Origin: RHLJ01 sp965601955
GTDB lineage: Bacteria; Bacteroidota; Rhodothermia; Balneolales; Balneolaceae
Direction of reading: 5' to 3'
Assembly: GCA_965601955.1 (NCBI GenBank)
Contig: OZ271855.1
Coordinates: 3,720,001 to 3,784,000, forward strand
Length of the DNA: 64,000 nucleotides
Of the stretch, positions 41,952-51,225 are shown in pieces. The translations under genes were made by a program, and so were the position numbers. The notes below the pieces were generated by a model. That model was not told the DNA's origin and made no database searches. It saw only the letters and a list, made by a program, of their open reading frames with translations. Each line of letters starts with the position of its first letter. Position 1 is the first letter of the stretch.

Positions 41952-41981
41952 CAAAAAAAGCCCCGACGAATAGCCGGGGCT
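41952..41981 (-). terminator. Intrinsic terminator after the BNR-repeat gene
   Basis: Read on the minus strand, AGCCCCG pairs with CGGGGCT and is followed by a run of seven T. It stands about 26 bases after the stop of the gene at 42008-45181. Confidence 0.85.
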
Positions 41982-42007
41982 CTAGTATTTCCTTTAATAA
42001 AGAAGGT

Positions 42008-45000
42008 TTAGTCCTGATCGTCTCCGCCAAGGGTTTTGAACGGACTTAATTCAGCCGATTCAATAGCGACCTGGTAAGCCACCCAATCGGTAGCTACAAA
42101 GTCCTCGATTTCAGAAACCGCTTCATCTACTGCTTCAGTAGCCAAACGAAGGAGGTTTTCTTCATGAGAACCCGGACCATCCCAGTCATTATTTAAATAA
42201 CGGTTTGGACCAAAGAGACGGCTCATTACAGTAATCGCAGGATTACGAGTAATGCCCTGACGCTCATCCGGCTTACCGAATACATGATTCATCAGCTCAT
42301 CAATGCGCTCTTTGGTTTCTTTGCTGAGGTCGGTGACTTCCTTCAACTCATCTTTTGGACGAGTATCTGATTTTAGGAGTCGTTCGTTTACCTCAACAAT
42401 TTCCTTGGCATCCCGCAGCTTAGCTACGGCATCACTCATTTTATTCACAACTTCATATACTCTGTCATAAAAGTTAGAAGTAGCGCGAAGAGCATTCATC
42501 GGCATTTCAATGCGCGGATCTGGATGAACCCTCACCATGGTAGAATCAGACTCGCCCATAAAAGTGTATTTCACTTTGTAGGTTCCAGGAAGTACGCTTG
42601 GCCCACCTGGTTCTGGAGCATTTGGGCGAGGTGCGTTACGGCTTGGGAATCGAACTCCTTTTCGGTTTAGCGACCAACTGGTACGGTTTAACCCGTTCCC
42701 GTCAGGAGTTACTTCATAAGTTCTGATCTTATCGCCAGAGCGATCGAAGACTTCGATCTTCACCTTTTCGTCTTTCTTCTTTTCGCCTTCTTCAGGCTCA
42801 GGGATATTCACCGAGTAGGTTAACATTGCCCCACTTCCGCGGTTATCACCAAAAAACATACCATCAGCTGCGAAACGGCTTCCGGTAGCTTGTCTCCACT
42901 CTGCCAGGTAAGCATCAGGAGAAGGGAAAGCTTTAATAGTCTTATCCAGCTCATCTGCTCCATTTGCAGCAAGCTCTCTAAGTGGACGCATATCATCAAA
43001 CACCCAGAATGAACGGCCAAATGTTCCAATCACAAGGTCATGCTCACGGGGGTGCATCACCATATCATAAGTAGATACGGTTGGATACTCGTGTGTCCAT
43101 TTTGTCCAGGTTTCACCAGCATCAATGCTTACATATAAACCAAATTCGGTTCCAACAAACATCAGGTTCTGTTCTTCCAAATCCTGAACAAATGAAAGTG
43201 CATAGCCCTTCACCCCTTTGTCTTCAACGATGTTTGTCCAACGCCGGCCATAATCGGTAGTATGAAGCACATATGGTGCCCAGTTTCCTCGTCGGTAATC
43301 GTTAATTACGGCAAAAGCTTCGCCACCATTAAATTTGGACGCCTTTACCTGAGCTACATAACTACCTTCAGGAACGCCGCGCAGGTTTCTCGATACATCT
43401 GTCCAGTTATCTCCTCCATCACGGGTGATTTGTACTTTTCCATCATCAGTCCCCACCCAAATCACACCTTCTTCTACCGGGCTTGGCTCAATAGCCAGAA
43501 TAGTGGTGTAGTTTTCAGCGCCGGTAGCATCCATAGTTAGACCACCGCTTTCGTGCTGCTTTTGCTTGGTGGTATCGTTGGTGGTAAGGTCTGGAGAGAT
43601 AATCTCCCAGGTTTCACCTCGATCAGTACTCTTATGTACATACTGACTACCAAAATAGATGGTCTCTACATCAAATGGATCGAAATTAAGTGCTGCGTTC
43701 CAGTTGAAACGCAGAACATCTCCATCCGGATGTGTTGGCTTCACAAATCTTGCACTTCCACTGATTCGATCAACTCTTCCAATATTCCCTTGCTGAGACA
43801 TGGCATATACATAGCGGGAATCGCTTGGATCTACCAGTACATCAAATCCATCACCGAAAAATAGTTCATCCCAGTAGGAATTCCTGATTCCACCTGATCT
43901 CCAGACATAAGCTGGGCCTTCCCAGGAACCATTATCCTGCATACCGCCATACACGTTGTATGGGATATCCATATCCACGTTCACGTGGTAATACTGTCCA
44001 ACTGGGATATTGTCAATAAACCTCCAGGTATCACCGCCATCATAGGTGATGTTCAAACCGCCATCGTTTCCATCAATCATGAAACCAGGGCTTTCTTTAC
44101 TTAACCAGAAAGCGTGGTGATCAGGATGCACCCAGTTGTAGTATGGATAGAGGCTTTCGAATGATTTAGCACCATCCTCGCTCTTAGACATGTAGGTGTA
44201 AAGACTGAATACTCTGTTCTCATTGAACGGGTCAACATAAATCTCTGCATAATAAAATGGTCTGTTTCCTACATCTCCGTCTTTTTCTACCGTTTGGCGA
44301 AGCTCCCAGGTAAATCCACCATCATCACTACGGTAAATCCCATTTTTTTTGGATTCAATAAGGGCATACACCACATTGGTTTTATTTGGTGCTATGGCAA
44401 TCCCGATTTTACCTAATTCCCCTTCAGGAAGCCCATCTTCATCAGTAAGCTCGGTCCAGGTATCACCACCGTCCACGGTCATATATAATCCTGAGCCTTC
44501 TCCTCCTGATTCAAAGAACCATGGCCATCGGCGGTATTCCCACATTGCTGCGAACATCTTGTTCGGGTTGATGGGGTCCATCACCATATCAGCAATACCA
44601 GTTCTGTTATTTACATATAAAATCTTTTCCCAGGTTTTACCACCATCTGTGGTTTTATACACTCCACGATCTTCTGTGTCAGCCCATGCATTCCCTTGCG
44701 CACCTACATAAACGGTGTTTGGATCATCCGGATGAATGATTACCCGGTGAATATTTCGAGTTCCTTCCAGTCCCATCAACTCCCAGGAACGGCCTCCATC
44801 TAAACTGCGATATACCCCTGCTCCTGCACTTGCACTATTTCTTGGATTTCCTTCCCCGGTTCCAACCCAGATGATGTCCGGACTTTTTTGGTGAATGTCG
44901 ATTGCACCAATAGAAGCAACTTCATATTCATCAAAAATAGGCTCCCAGGCTATCCCGCCGCTTTCAGATTTCCAGATTCCGCCAGAGGCAGATCCGGCAT

Positions 45001-45181
45001 AAATAATATCAGGGTTCATCTCTACCACATCTATCGCAGTGATACGGCCACTCATACCAGCAGGACCAATATTACGAGGTTCAATCCCTTTCATTAACTC
45101 CATATCCAGTTGCTGAGCTGATGCACTTGGAATCATCATCAACAAACTGAGAATTGGTATGCACCAATAGGCTTTTTTCAT
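42008..45181 (-). CDS. Exported BNR/VPS10-like beta-propeller protein
   Basis: A signal peptide (ending ASAQ) precedes a 1057-residue protein with many repeats of the form YRSLDGGRSWE, YKTTDGGKTWE, YRSDDGGFTWE, STDRGETWE and SIDAGETWT, the BNR/Asp-box turns of seven- to ten-bladed propellers like VPS10/sortilin and some glycoside hydrolases. The C-terminal 300 residues are helical with no Asp boxes. No sialidase catalytic set is evident, so the usual label glycosyl hydrolase is not justified. A strong AAAGGAG stands before the ATG. Possibly a peptide or polysaccharide binder. Confidence 0.85.
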   Translation of the reverse strand: MKKAYWCIPILSLLMMIPSASAQQLDMELMKGIEPRNIGPAGMSGRITAIDVVEMNPDIIYAGSASGGIWKSESGGIAWEPIFDEYEVASIGAIDIHQKSPDIIWVGTGEGNPRNSASAGAGVYRSLDGGRSWELMGLEGTRNIHRVIIHPDDPNTVYVGAQGNAWADTEDRGVYKTTDGGKTWEKILYVNNRTGIADMVMDPINPNKMFAAMWEYRRWPWFFESGGEGSGLYMTVDGGDTWTELTDEDGLPEGELGKIGIAIAPNKTNVVYALIESKKNGIYRSDDGGFTWELRQTVEKDGDVGNRPFYYAEIYVDPFNENRVFSLYTYMSKSEDGAKSFESLYPYYNWVHPDHHAFWLSKESPGFMIDGNDGGLNITYDGGDTWRFIDNIPVGQYYHVNVDMDIPYNVYGGMQDNGSWEGPAYVWRSGGIRNSYWDELFFGDGFDVLVDPSDSRYVYAMSQQGNIGRVDRISGSARFVKPTHPDGDVLRFNWNAALNFDPFDVETIYFGSQYVHKSTDRGETWEIISPDLTTNDTTKQKQHESGGLTMDATGAENYTTILAIEPSPVEEGVIWVGTDDGKVQITRDGGDNWTDVSRNLRGVPEGSYVAQVKASKFNGGEAFAVINDYRRGNWAPYVLHTTDYGRRWTNIVEDKGVKGYALSFVQDLEEQNLMFVGTEFGLYVSIDAGETWTKWTHEYPTVSTYDMVMHPREHDLVIGTFGRSFWVFDDMRPLRELAANGADELDKTIKAFPSPDAYLAEWRQATGSRFAADGMFFGDNRGSGAMLTYSVNIPEPEEGEKKKDEKVKIEVFDRSGDKIRTYEVTPDGNGLNRTSWSLNRKGVRFPSRNAPRPNAPEPGGPSVLPGTYKVKYTFMGESDSTMVRVHPDPRIEMPMNALRATSNFYDRVYEVVNKMSDAVAKLRDAKEIVEVNERLLKSDTRPKDELKEVTDLSKETKERIDELMNHVFGKPDERQGITRNPAITVMSRLFGPNRYLNNDWDGPGSHEENLLRLATEAVDEAVSEIEDFVATDWVAYQVAIESAELSPFKTLGGDDQD

Positions 45182-45200
45182 GTTATCTCCTTTTTTAAAT

Positions 45201-45236
45201 AAAAAAAGGATGGTACAGAGTACCGCACCATCCTTT
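45201..45236 (-). terminator. Intrinsic terminator after the metalloprotease gene
   Basis: On the minus strand AAAGGATGGT pairs with ACCATCCTTT across a 12-base loop and runs into T residues. It lies between the metalloprotease stop (45254) and the start of the propeller gene, so these are separate transcripts. Confidence 0.85.
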
Positions 45237-45253
45237 GTCTTTTTGATAATTAT

Positions 45254-47746
45254 TTAGTCATCACCATCCAGGATATCATCAATTCGGGCACGCGCATCCT
45301 CCAGGTGAGTTCGTGTAGCACGATTAATATTTCCTGCATTAATTCGATTATTGATGTCCCTTCTGAGTATCACAAGCTGGTTGCGTACTACTGAACGCAC
45401 ATCTGATTGGCTGATATCATATGGAGATCCGAAGAAACCGCCTCTTGGTGGCTCCTGGTTCATTAGATAATCAGCACGCTCTACATATGCTCTTTGAAGG
45501 TGTCGACGATGAACATCGATATTTCTGTTGGCTCTAAGCTCACTGAATACTCCACCTCGAAGTTCATCCATCATTTCGAAGGCAGTATACGTATCGCCAT
45601 TGGTACGGCGTTCGTTATCCGCTAATCGAGCAATTCGGGTCGGACTCATCACATTATTTAGCACGCCTGCCTGAGCGCCCCGGAAAGCCTCAACCGATGT
45701 TGCCATATTCACACGATCAAGGATGTCCTGGTTAAATGCCCATGTTGGTGCAGTGAACGCATGACGATTTAGGAAAGCAAGTGCTCTACGCTGATCAGCC
45801 TTAGCTACCACTTCATACACTTCTCCGCCCTGATCAAAGGTTTTATGTGTTTGGTACACGCCTCCAATATTCGTGGTAACGTGACCCATATATCGTCTCC
45901 ACTGGCCAATGATATTATTGTAAAGCTCGCTAAGATCACTGAATCCCTCACCGGGCTCTTCGACCCAGTCAATTAGGTTATCAGTTATAACCTGCAGATT
46001 TGCCAAACCAAGTTCACTGGCCCTCATAGCATCATCACCAATATCTTCTGTTTGAGAACGTGGATCAACGCCGTTTGCAAAACCGAACCAGTATAATGGA
46101 TCATCGCCATTAGCTACAATCCACTCATTAAGAGTCTCATTCTCATCATTAGGCTCTTCGATATCAGGTATCCAGGTATAGCCCCATTTAATTGACCAGA
46201 TATCATATTCTCCAATTTTTGGGTAAAAATGAGTTACTCCATCACCGGGTTGAGCTACGTAGTTGAATCGAGCGTAATCCATAATAGACGGAGCCGTACC
46301 ATGCGTAGAGGTAAACTCAGGGTCACGTAGCTGTTCTACTGTATAACCTGAACTTGAACCCATATTATGTGGAAGGCCTAGCGTATGACCTACCTCGTGA
46401 GCCATCACGAAACGAAGCATTTCACCCATTATCTCATCAGACATTTTCACATTTCGGGCATCAGGGTTAGCTGCTGCCGTTTGAATGAAGAACCAATTTC
46501 TAAGAAGGTTCTGAATGTTGTGGTACCAAAGAATATCACTTTCTAAGATTTGACCTGTTCTTGGATCATGAACGTGTGGCCCTTGTGCATTCTGAATTGG
46601 ATTGGTGATATAACGCATCACAGAATAGCGAGCGTCTTCCGGGGAAAACTCAGGGTCTTCTTCAGGTGTAGGAGCTTCCTTACCAATAATTGCATTTTTG
46701 AAACCTGCCGCTTCAAATGCTACCTGCCAATCATTAACACCTTGTATTAACCATGGAACCCATTTTTTTGGAGTAGCTGGATCCAGGTAGTATATGATCG
46801 GCTCTTCAGGCTCAACCAACTCACCTCTTAAATAAGCTGCTTTATCTTCCTCTTTTGGAACCAGCTTATATCTGGTTATAAATCTGTTTTGCTCTGCGCG
46901 ATGCTCTTCAGAACTATAATCGTATTGACGAATTGAGAAGTAACTTACTCTTTGATCATAGTTTCTTGGCATCCATTTTTCTTCCGGAAGCAGTAGCATA
47001 GACTGGTTTACTTCCAGAGATATAGTATTAGTAACACCGTCATCCGGAGGAGAACCGGCATCATAAGTTAGCACATGACGTACTTCAAGATTTTTAGGAT
47101 AGCTTGCCATACGTTCTACAAAACTTCTGCTTCCATCTAGTCGACGAACCTGGAAGTTTCTTCTTTGGAAGCTGCTCATACCACTTAATAAAGCTACATC
47201 AGAGGTATATAGCTTGGTAGCGTCAAAAACTAATCCAGTACTGTCTGTTGCATCCGCTTCAATTTTGAAGGTATAGATTACAGGCTCAAAGTTGTTATTG
47301 CGAACTGATTCATAAATTGGATCTTCTTCGTTAGCAACACTGGAGTACGAAACATGGCGTAAGAGAATGGAGTTTTCTTTTCGCTGCCATCTTACTACTT
47401 GCTGGCCACGAGCTTTCTGGCCTGCCCCACCAAAACTTAGGTTTTGAGTAGAACCCGCTACACGTGTAACCAGTAACATTTCTCTATCGAGAAGTTCATT
47501 TGGTACTTCAAAGTAATACTTGTCTTTTACTTTGTGCACATTGAATAAGCCTTCATCAGATTCCGCATCTTTAGTGATTACTTGGCTAAATTTTTTCATT
47601 TCACCACCACTTGGTCCAGGTCGGCTGGCCGAAGGTCTAGATGATGATGACGAAGCAGGCTGTGTGGTCTTACATCCCGAGATAACTAAAAAACTACAAA
47701 GAAGATAAGCTAGAATACGCCCCTTCTTAAATAAACCGATAAACAT
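45254..47746 (-). CDS. Zinc metalloprotease, DUF5117/DUF5118 type, lipoprotein
   Basis: The N-terminus has a hydrophobic signal and lipobox ISGC, so a lipoprotein anchored outside the cytoplasm is likely. The zinc site HEVGHTLGLPH (H450, E451, H454, H460) is the extended metzincin HExxHxxGxxH signature, and ... MDYARF follows as the methionine turn region. N-terminal beta-rich DUF5118/DUF5117 domains (about 45-330) and a C-terminal helical domain flank it. 830 residues, normal for the family. The physiological substrate is unknown. Confidence 0.92.
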   Translation of the reverse strand: MFIGLFKKGRILAYLLCSFLVISGCKTTQPASSSSSRPSASRPGPSGGEMKKFSQVITKDAESDEGLFNVHKVKDKYYFEVPNELLDREMLLVTRVAGSTQNLSFGGAGQKARGQQVVRWQRKENSILLRHVSYSSVANEEDPIYESVRNNNFEPVIYTFKIEADATDSTGLVFDATKLYTSDVALLSGMSSFQRRNFQVRRLDGSRSFVERMASYPKNLEVRHVLTYDAGSPPDDGVTNTISLEVNQSMLLLPEEKWMPRNYDQRVSYFSIRQYDYSSEEHRAEQNRFITRYKLVPKEEDKAAYLRGELVEPEEPIIYYLDPATPKKWVPWLIQGVNDWQVAFEAAGFKNAIIGKEAPTPEEDPEFSPEDARYSVMRYITNPIQNAQGPHVHDPRTGQILESDILWYHNIQNLLRNWFFIQTAAANPDARNVKMSDEIMGEMLRFVMAHEVGHTLGLPHNMGSSSGYTVEQLRDPEFTSTHGTAPSIMDYARFNYVAQPGDGVTHFYPKIGEYDIWSIKWGYTWIPDIEEPNDENETLNEWIVANGDDPLYWFGFANGVDPRSQTEDIGDDAMRASELGLANLQVITDNLIDWVEEPGEGFSDLSELYNNIIGQWRRYMGHVTTNIGGVYQTHKTFDQGGEVYEVVAKADQRRALAFLNRHAFTAPTWAFNQDILDRVNMATSVEAFRGAQAGVLNNVMSPTRIARLADNERRTNGDTYTAFEMMDELRGGVFSELRANRNIDVHRRHLQRAYVERADYLMNQEPPRGGFFGSPYDISQSDVRSVVRNQLVILRRDINNRINAGNINRATRTHLEDARARIDDILDGDD

Positions 47747-47853
47747 AGATAGAATAATTGATTGTTAGTTTTAATAAAAAGTCTAAGAAATTCTTACAAA
47801 CAACCCGGTTTAGCAAGTGATTCGTGTAAAAGTTTTAAAAGCTAAAAACTAAC

Positions 47854-48729
47854 TCACCTCAGATATTCTCTAAACCAACCAATAGACCATTCTAAGGCCT
47901 CCATAAACGGTTTTGGGAAATCTTCTTCTTCAAAAGGATGGGCAGCTCCCAGGGTATGCCCGGTATTCGCGATCAGGCGTAGCTCTTTTTCCTTGGTAGC
48001 ACACTTTATATGAAGCTCTTCAGAATCGGTATACGGCACTGTTTCATCCTGGCGAGCGTGAATAAACAGGGATGGGACTCGAAGATTTTCAACTCTGTTA
48101 ATAGCTAAAACTTCCTCTTGGTTATTAAGTGCATCGTCATATACAACGCGATCCAATTTCATTACCTGGCCGGTACGGCTATTCTTAAACTCGGTAAAAC
48201 CCTTTTCTTCCCAGTCCTTTTTATGTGCATCTGACCATCTCTCCAGGTAATTAGCTACAGCTGACCAGGTTACCAGGCATTGAATAGAATCAAACTTTGA
48301 AGCTGCTACAAGAGCAGTTTGCCCCCCTCTCGAGTGCCCCAAAATTCCAATTACATCTGTATTTAAATGAGAGTGAGAGTCTTTAATTTCTCCCCGCTGA
48401 AGAGCCCCAATAATAGCCTCGATATCCTGGATATCTTGCGAAAACGTTTCCCTGGCAAAGAGGTCTAGTCTATCCAATTCAGTTTTATTGTCACCTATAC
48501 CGTTCAATGAAAAGTTGAAAGCAACAACTCCAAATCCATTCCTTGCAATTTCTTCGCATGCATCCGGAAAAGGGCCCCAGTCTTTAAATCCCTTGAAACC
48601 ATGGATAAAAAAAATAACCGGAAATTCACGATTGGTTCCACTTATCGGAGAATATAAATCCCATCGTATAGGCAAGCCTTCGGAAGAAGCTGTTTGCCCT
48701 GACGATATGGAGATATTCTCAAATTCCAT
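47854..48729 (-). CDS. Alpha/beta hydrolase (dienelactone hydrolase-like)
   Basis: The 291 residues contain FIHGFKGFKDWG near the oxyanion region, the nucleophile elbow GHSRGG, and HARQDETVPY with the acid and GHTLGAAHPFEEE with the histidine, completing a catalytic triad. No signal peptide, so cytoplasmic. Last gene of the minus-strand operon; its start is one base from the stop of the pseudouridine synthase gene. Substrate unknown. Confidence 0.9.
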   Translation of the reverse strand: MEFENISISSGQTASSEGLPIRWDLYSPISGTNREFPVIFFIHGFKGFKDWGPFPDACEEIARNGFGVVAFNFSLNGIGDNKTELDRLDLFARETFSQDIQDIEAIIGALQRGEIKDSHSHLNTDVIGILGHSRGGQTALVAASKFDSIQCLVTWSAVANYLERWSDAHKKDWEEKGFTEFKNSRTGQVMKLDRVVYDDALNNQEEVLAINRVENLRVPSLFIHARQDETVPYTDSEELHIKCATKEKELRLIANTGHTLGAAHPFEEEDFPKPFMEALEWSIGWFREYLR

Positions 48730-48730
48730 G

Positions 48731-49561
48731 TTATTGTTTTCTAAAGTCGAGGGTATCTAGCTTTACAAGCTGGCGAAGATCGTTAATCTCTTTTTGTTTG
48801 AGATATCGCCACCTGCCCATTGCTACATTCTTTAGATTTAACCCTGCATATTCTATTCGTTTCAACTTGGTGACTTCTGTTCCATGGTACTCAACCATTC
48901 TGCGAATAAGCCGATTACGGCCTTCAAAAACAGAAATAATAAATGTGTTCTTAACATCTCCGAACACTTTAATATTGTAGCCTTTTACAGGGCCATCCTC
49001 AAGTTTAATTCCTGTAGCGAATGCCACCAGCTCTTTCTCCTGAAGTTCACGATTCGTTTCTACTTCATAGGTTTTCCTCACTTTATAGCTTGGATGCATC
49101 AGGCGATGGGCTAAATCACCGTCGTTAGTAAGTAGTAACAAACCGGTAGTATTTCGATCCAGACGGCCTACCGGATACACCCTATAGCCGGTAGCATCCT
49201 CAACTTCATCCATCACAGTATTCCTGCCTTTCTCATCATCAGTAGTTGTGATGGTATTTCTCGGTTTATTGAGAAGGATGTATACAAAAGGTTCCAGGGA
49301 TATTTTTTGGCCATCAACCACTACAGAGTCTTTTCTGCGAACTTTGAAGCCCATCTCGGTCACTACTTTGCCATTCACCTGTACTTTCCCATCAGTAATG
49401 AGCTTATCTGCTTCTCTCCTGGAACAAAGACCGGCGTGGGCTATAAACTTATTCAATCGGATTTGTTCCGATTGGGAATAATCCTGGTCTACTTCGTTAG
49501 ATTTCTTGTTGCCCTTACTTTTGAACTTCTTACCGCTATTTCTCGAATTATTCTTCTTCAT
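48731..49561 (-). CDS. rluB: RluB/RsuA-family pseudouridine synthase
   Basis: Modifies uridine in rRNA. A basic N-terminal tail (about 1-30) precedes an S4 RNA-binding domain (IRLNKFIAHAGLCSRREAD) and the catalytic domain with GRLDRNTTGLLLLTNDG, in which the aspartate is the nucleophile. 276 residues. RluB-like (23S) is more likely than RsuA given the tail and the link to scpB, a common gene pair. Overlaps scpB by 14 bases. Confidence 0.92.
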   Translation of the reverse strand: MKKNNSRNSGKKFKSKGNKKSNEVDQDYSQSEQIRLNKFIAHAGLCSRREADKLITDGKVQVNGKVVTEMGFKVRRKDSVVVDGQKISLEPFVYILLNKPRNTITTTDDEKGRNTVMDEVEDATGYRVYPVGRLDRNTTGLLLLTNDGDLAHRLMHPSYKVRKTYEVETNRELQEKELVAFATGIKLEDGPVKGYNIKVFGDVKNTFIISVFEGRNRLIRRMVEYHGTEVTKLKRIEYAGLNLKNVAMGRWRYLKQKEINDLRQLVKLDTLDFRKQ

Positions 49562-50279
49562 TTAACCCTTCCCCGAAGCCCTCTTCTCTATCATCTCCCG
49601 AATCCGCTTCTTCTTCATTTTCTGTTTCCTGCTCTTCTTCTACTTCCATCATGAGCTGACGTTCGAGTAGTAATTGGCGATGTTCTGCCATGTCATCGTC
49701 TTTAAGAATTTCTTCAATCTCTCTTGGTTTGGGAAGATCGGATACAGAGTTCAACCCAAAATGCCGTAGAAAATGACGGGTGGTTCTGTAGAGTAATGGC
49801 TTTCCAGGACCATCCGCCCTCCCGGCTACTTCCACCAGGGCTTTTTCCATCAGCTGTCGAATAATATATCCCGAATCCACCCCGCGAATTTGATCAATCT
49901 CAGGTTTCGTAATTGGCTGGCGATATGCAACAATAGCCAGGCTCTCTATCGCAGACTGAGAAAGTTTTCTGAAGGCATTTTCGTGTTGAAAGATGCTGAG
50001 CCAGTAATGGAATTTAGACTGCGTAACAAAAGTATATCCTCCGGCTAGTTTCTCAATTCGGAAGCTCAATCCGTTTTCGTCATAGCGTTGGTTCAGTTTA
50101 TCAACAAATTCGGCAACAGTTTCTTCACTGATCTCGATCTGATCTTCATTTTCAATAATGATATTCCGAATCTTTTCACCAGAAATGGGTTCATCACTCG
50201 CAAAAATGAGCGCTTCAATTACAGATGAAAGCCGGCTTCCATCAATAAATTGATAATCATTTAGCTCTTTTTTACTCAC
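49548..50279 (-). CDS. scpB: ScpB, SMC complex kleisin-partner protein
   Basis: Part of the SMC-ScpA-ScpB condensin that organises the chromosome. The 243 residues have two winged-helix domains: SSVIEALIFASDEPISGEKIR at the start and SIESLAIVAYRQPITKPEIDQIRGV-type motif in the second (here AIESLAIVAYRQP). A very acidic C-terminal tail (about 205-243, EEEQETENEEE) is beyond the core. Overlaps the neighbours on both sides. scpA is not in the window. Confidence 0.94.
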   Translation of the reverse strand: MSKKELNDYQFIDGSRLSSVIEALIFASDEPISGEKIRNIIIENEDQIEISEETVAEFVDKLNQRYDENGLSFRIEKLAGGYTFVTQSKFHYWLSIFQHENAFRKLSQSAIESLAIVAYRQPITKPEIDQIRGVDSGYIIRQLMEKALVEVAGRADGPGKPLLYRTTRHFLRHFGLNSVSDLPKPREIEEILKDDDMAEHRQLLLERQLMMEVEEEQETENEEEADSGDDREEGFGEGLNEEE

Positions 50280-51222
50280 ATTCCCTCACTATAAAAAAGC
50301 CATCATTTCCCTGCTCCTGGTACAAAGGCATCAACAAAAAGCCATCTGAAAGAGCTGTAATTCTTCCATTAACATCAGAAGCGAGCCAATCCCCTTCCTT
50401 AATTTTGTCAAAGTTTTTGAATCCGGGATTCATCACAAAATTGTCGCCTTCTTCAACGATGTGCTTATACAGGTATTCCATTTTTTTGGGAATGCCTTTC
50501 ACCTTCTTTTTCAAAGAAGTTACTTTTTCATCAAAGTCAGGGATAATATCCTTCGAAATAACCCCAAGATTAACCAGTAATATGGACAAACCAATAAAGG
50601 CATTTTCCTCTGCGTCATCCGAGCCATGTGTACCGGCTTCAAACGCGAATCCGAATTTCCCGGCATTTTCTGCATAGTCCATAGAAGTTCCTCGTAAGGA
50701 CCTATCTACGCCAAAAACCTGGGGAATTTCCAGCGCTGAGAGAACATCTGATTCGTCATCCTCACCTGCAGCAATTATGAACATCCCTCCCGATCCGGAA
50801 AAAGTATGAAGATCAACATATATAACCTCTTCACCTGAAAGCATAATAGGATCTAAAATCTGCAACACCTTCTTCACTTCTACCCGATCTATTGTGGGCA
50901 ACTGGCGCGATTCTGTTCTCCTTATTTTGTCGAGCAGGGAAGTTCTCCAAAGCCGGTTCATATCTTCATCAACAAAACGATGTCCTAATTTCAGAGCAGC
51001 TATATTGCCTTTAAGCCCTAAAAAACGTCCATTTAGTGCCTCTTGATGTGGTTCGAGAAGATCTATAATTCGGGCAACAGCAGAAACTCCTGTGGCTTCA
51101 TTACCATGAATTCCTGCCATCGCTATAATTGTAGGGCCGGGATTTAATCCTGTTAAATCTCCAATGTAATGATCTGCCCTTGAACCGGGTTTCAACCGTT
51201 GTTCTTCTTCAATAAGTTGCAT
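50272..51222 (-). CDS. AstE/AspA-family zinc deacylase-like protein
   Basis: Belongs to the succinylglutamate desuccinylase/aspartoacylase family of zinc carboxypeptidase-fold enzymes. The motif MAGIHGNEATG carries the His-x-x-Glu zinc pair and YVDLHTFSGSGG the third ligand region; FEAGTHGSDDAEENA has the catalytic glutamate. 316 residues. It lies three bases after the GCS2-CBS ligase-like gene and overlaps scpB. Pairing of a ligase-like and a deacylase-like protein suggests a shared N-acyl or amide-bonded metabolite. Confidence 0.9.
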   Translation of the reverse strand: MQLIEEEQRLKPGSRADHYIGDLTGLNPGPTIIAMAGIHGNEATGVSAVARIIDLLEPHQEALNGRFLGLKGNIAALKLGHRFVDEDMNRLWRTSLLDKIRRTESRQLPTIDRVEVKKVLQILDPIMLSGEEVIYVDLHTFSGSGGMFIIAAGEDDESDVLSALEIPQVFGVDRSLRGTSMDYAENAGKFGFAFEAGTHGSDDAEENAFIGLSILLVNLGVISKDIIPDFDEKVTSLKKKVKGIPKKMEYLYKHIVEEGDNFVMNPGFKNFDKIKEGDWLASDVNGRITALSDGFLLMPLYQEQGNDGFFIVRECE

Positions 51223-51225
51223 CTA

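Noticed and set aside
42008..45181. Sialidase or glycoside hydrolase label
   Set aside because: Only Asp-box repeats are visible, not the catalytic residues, so only a propeller is claimed.
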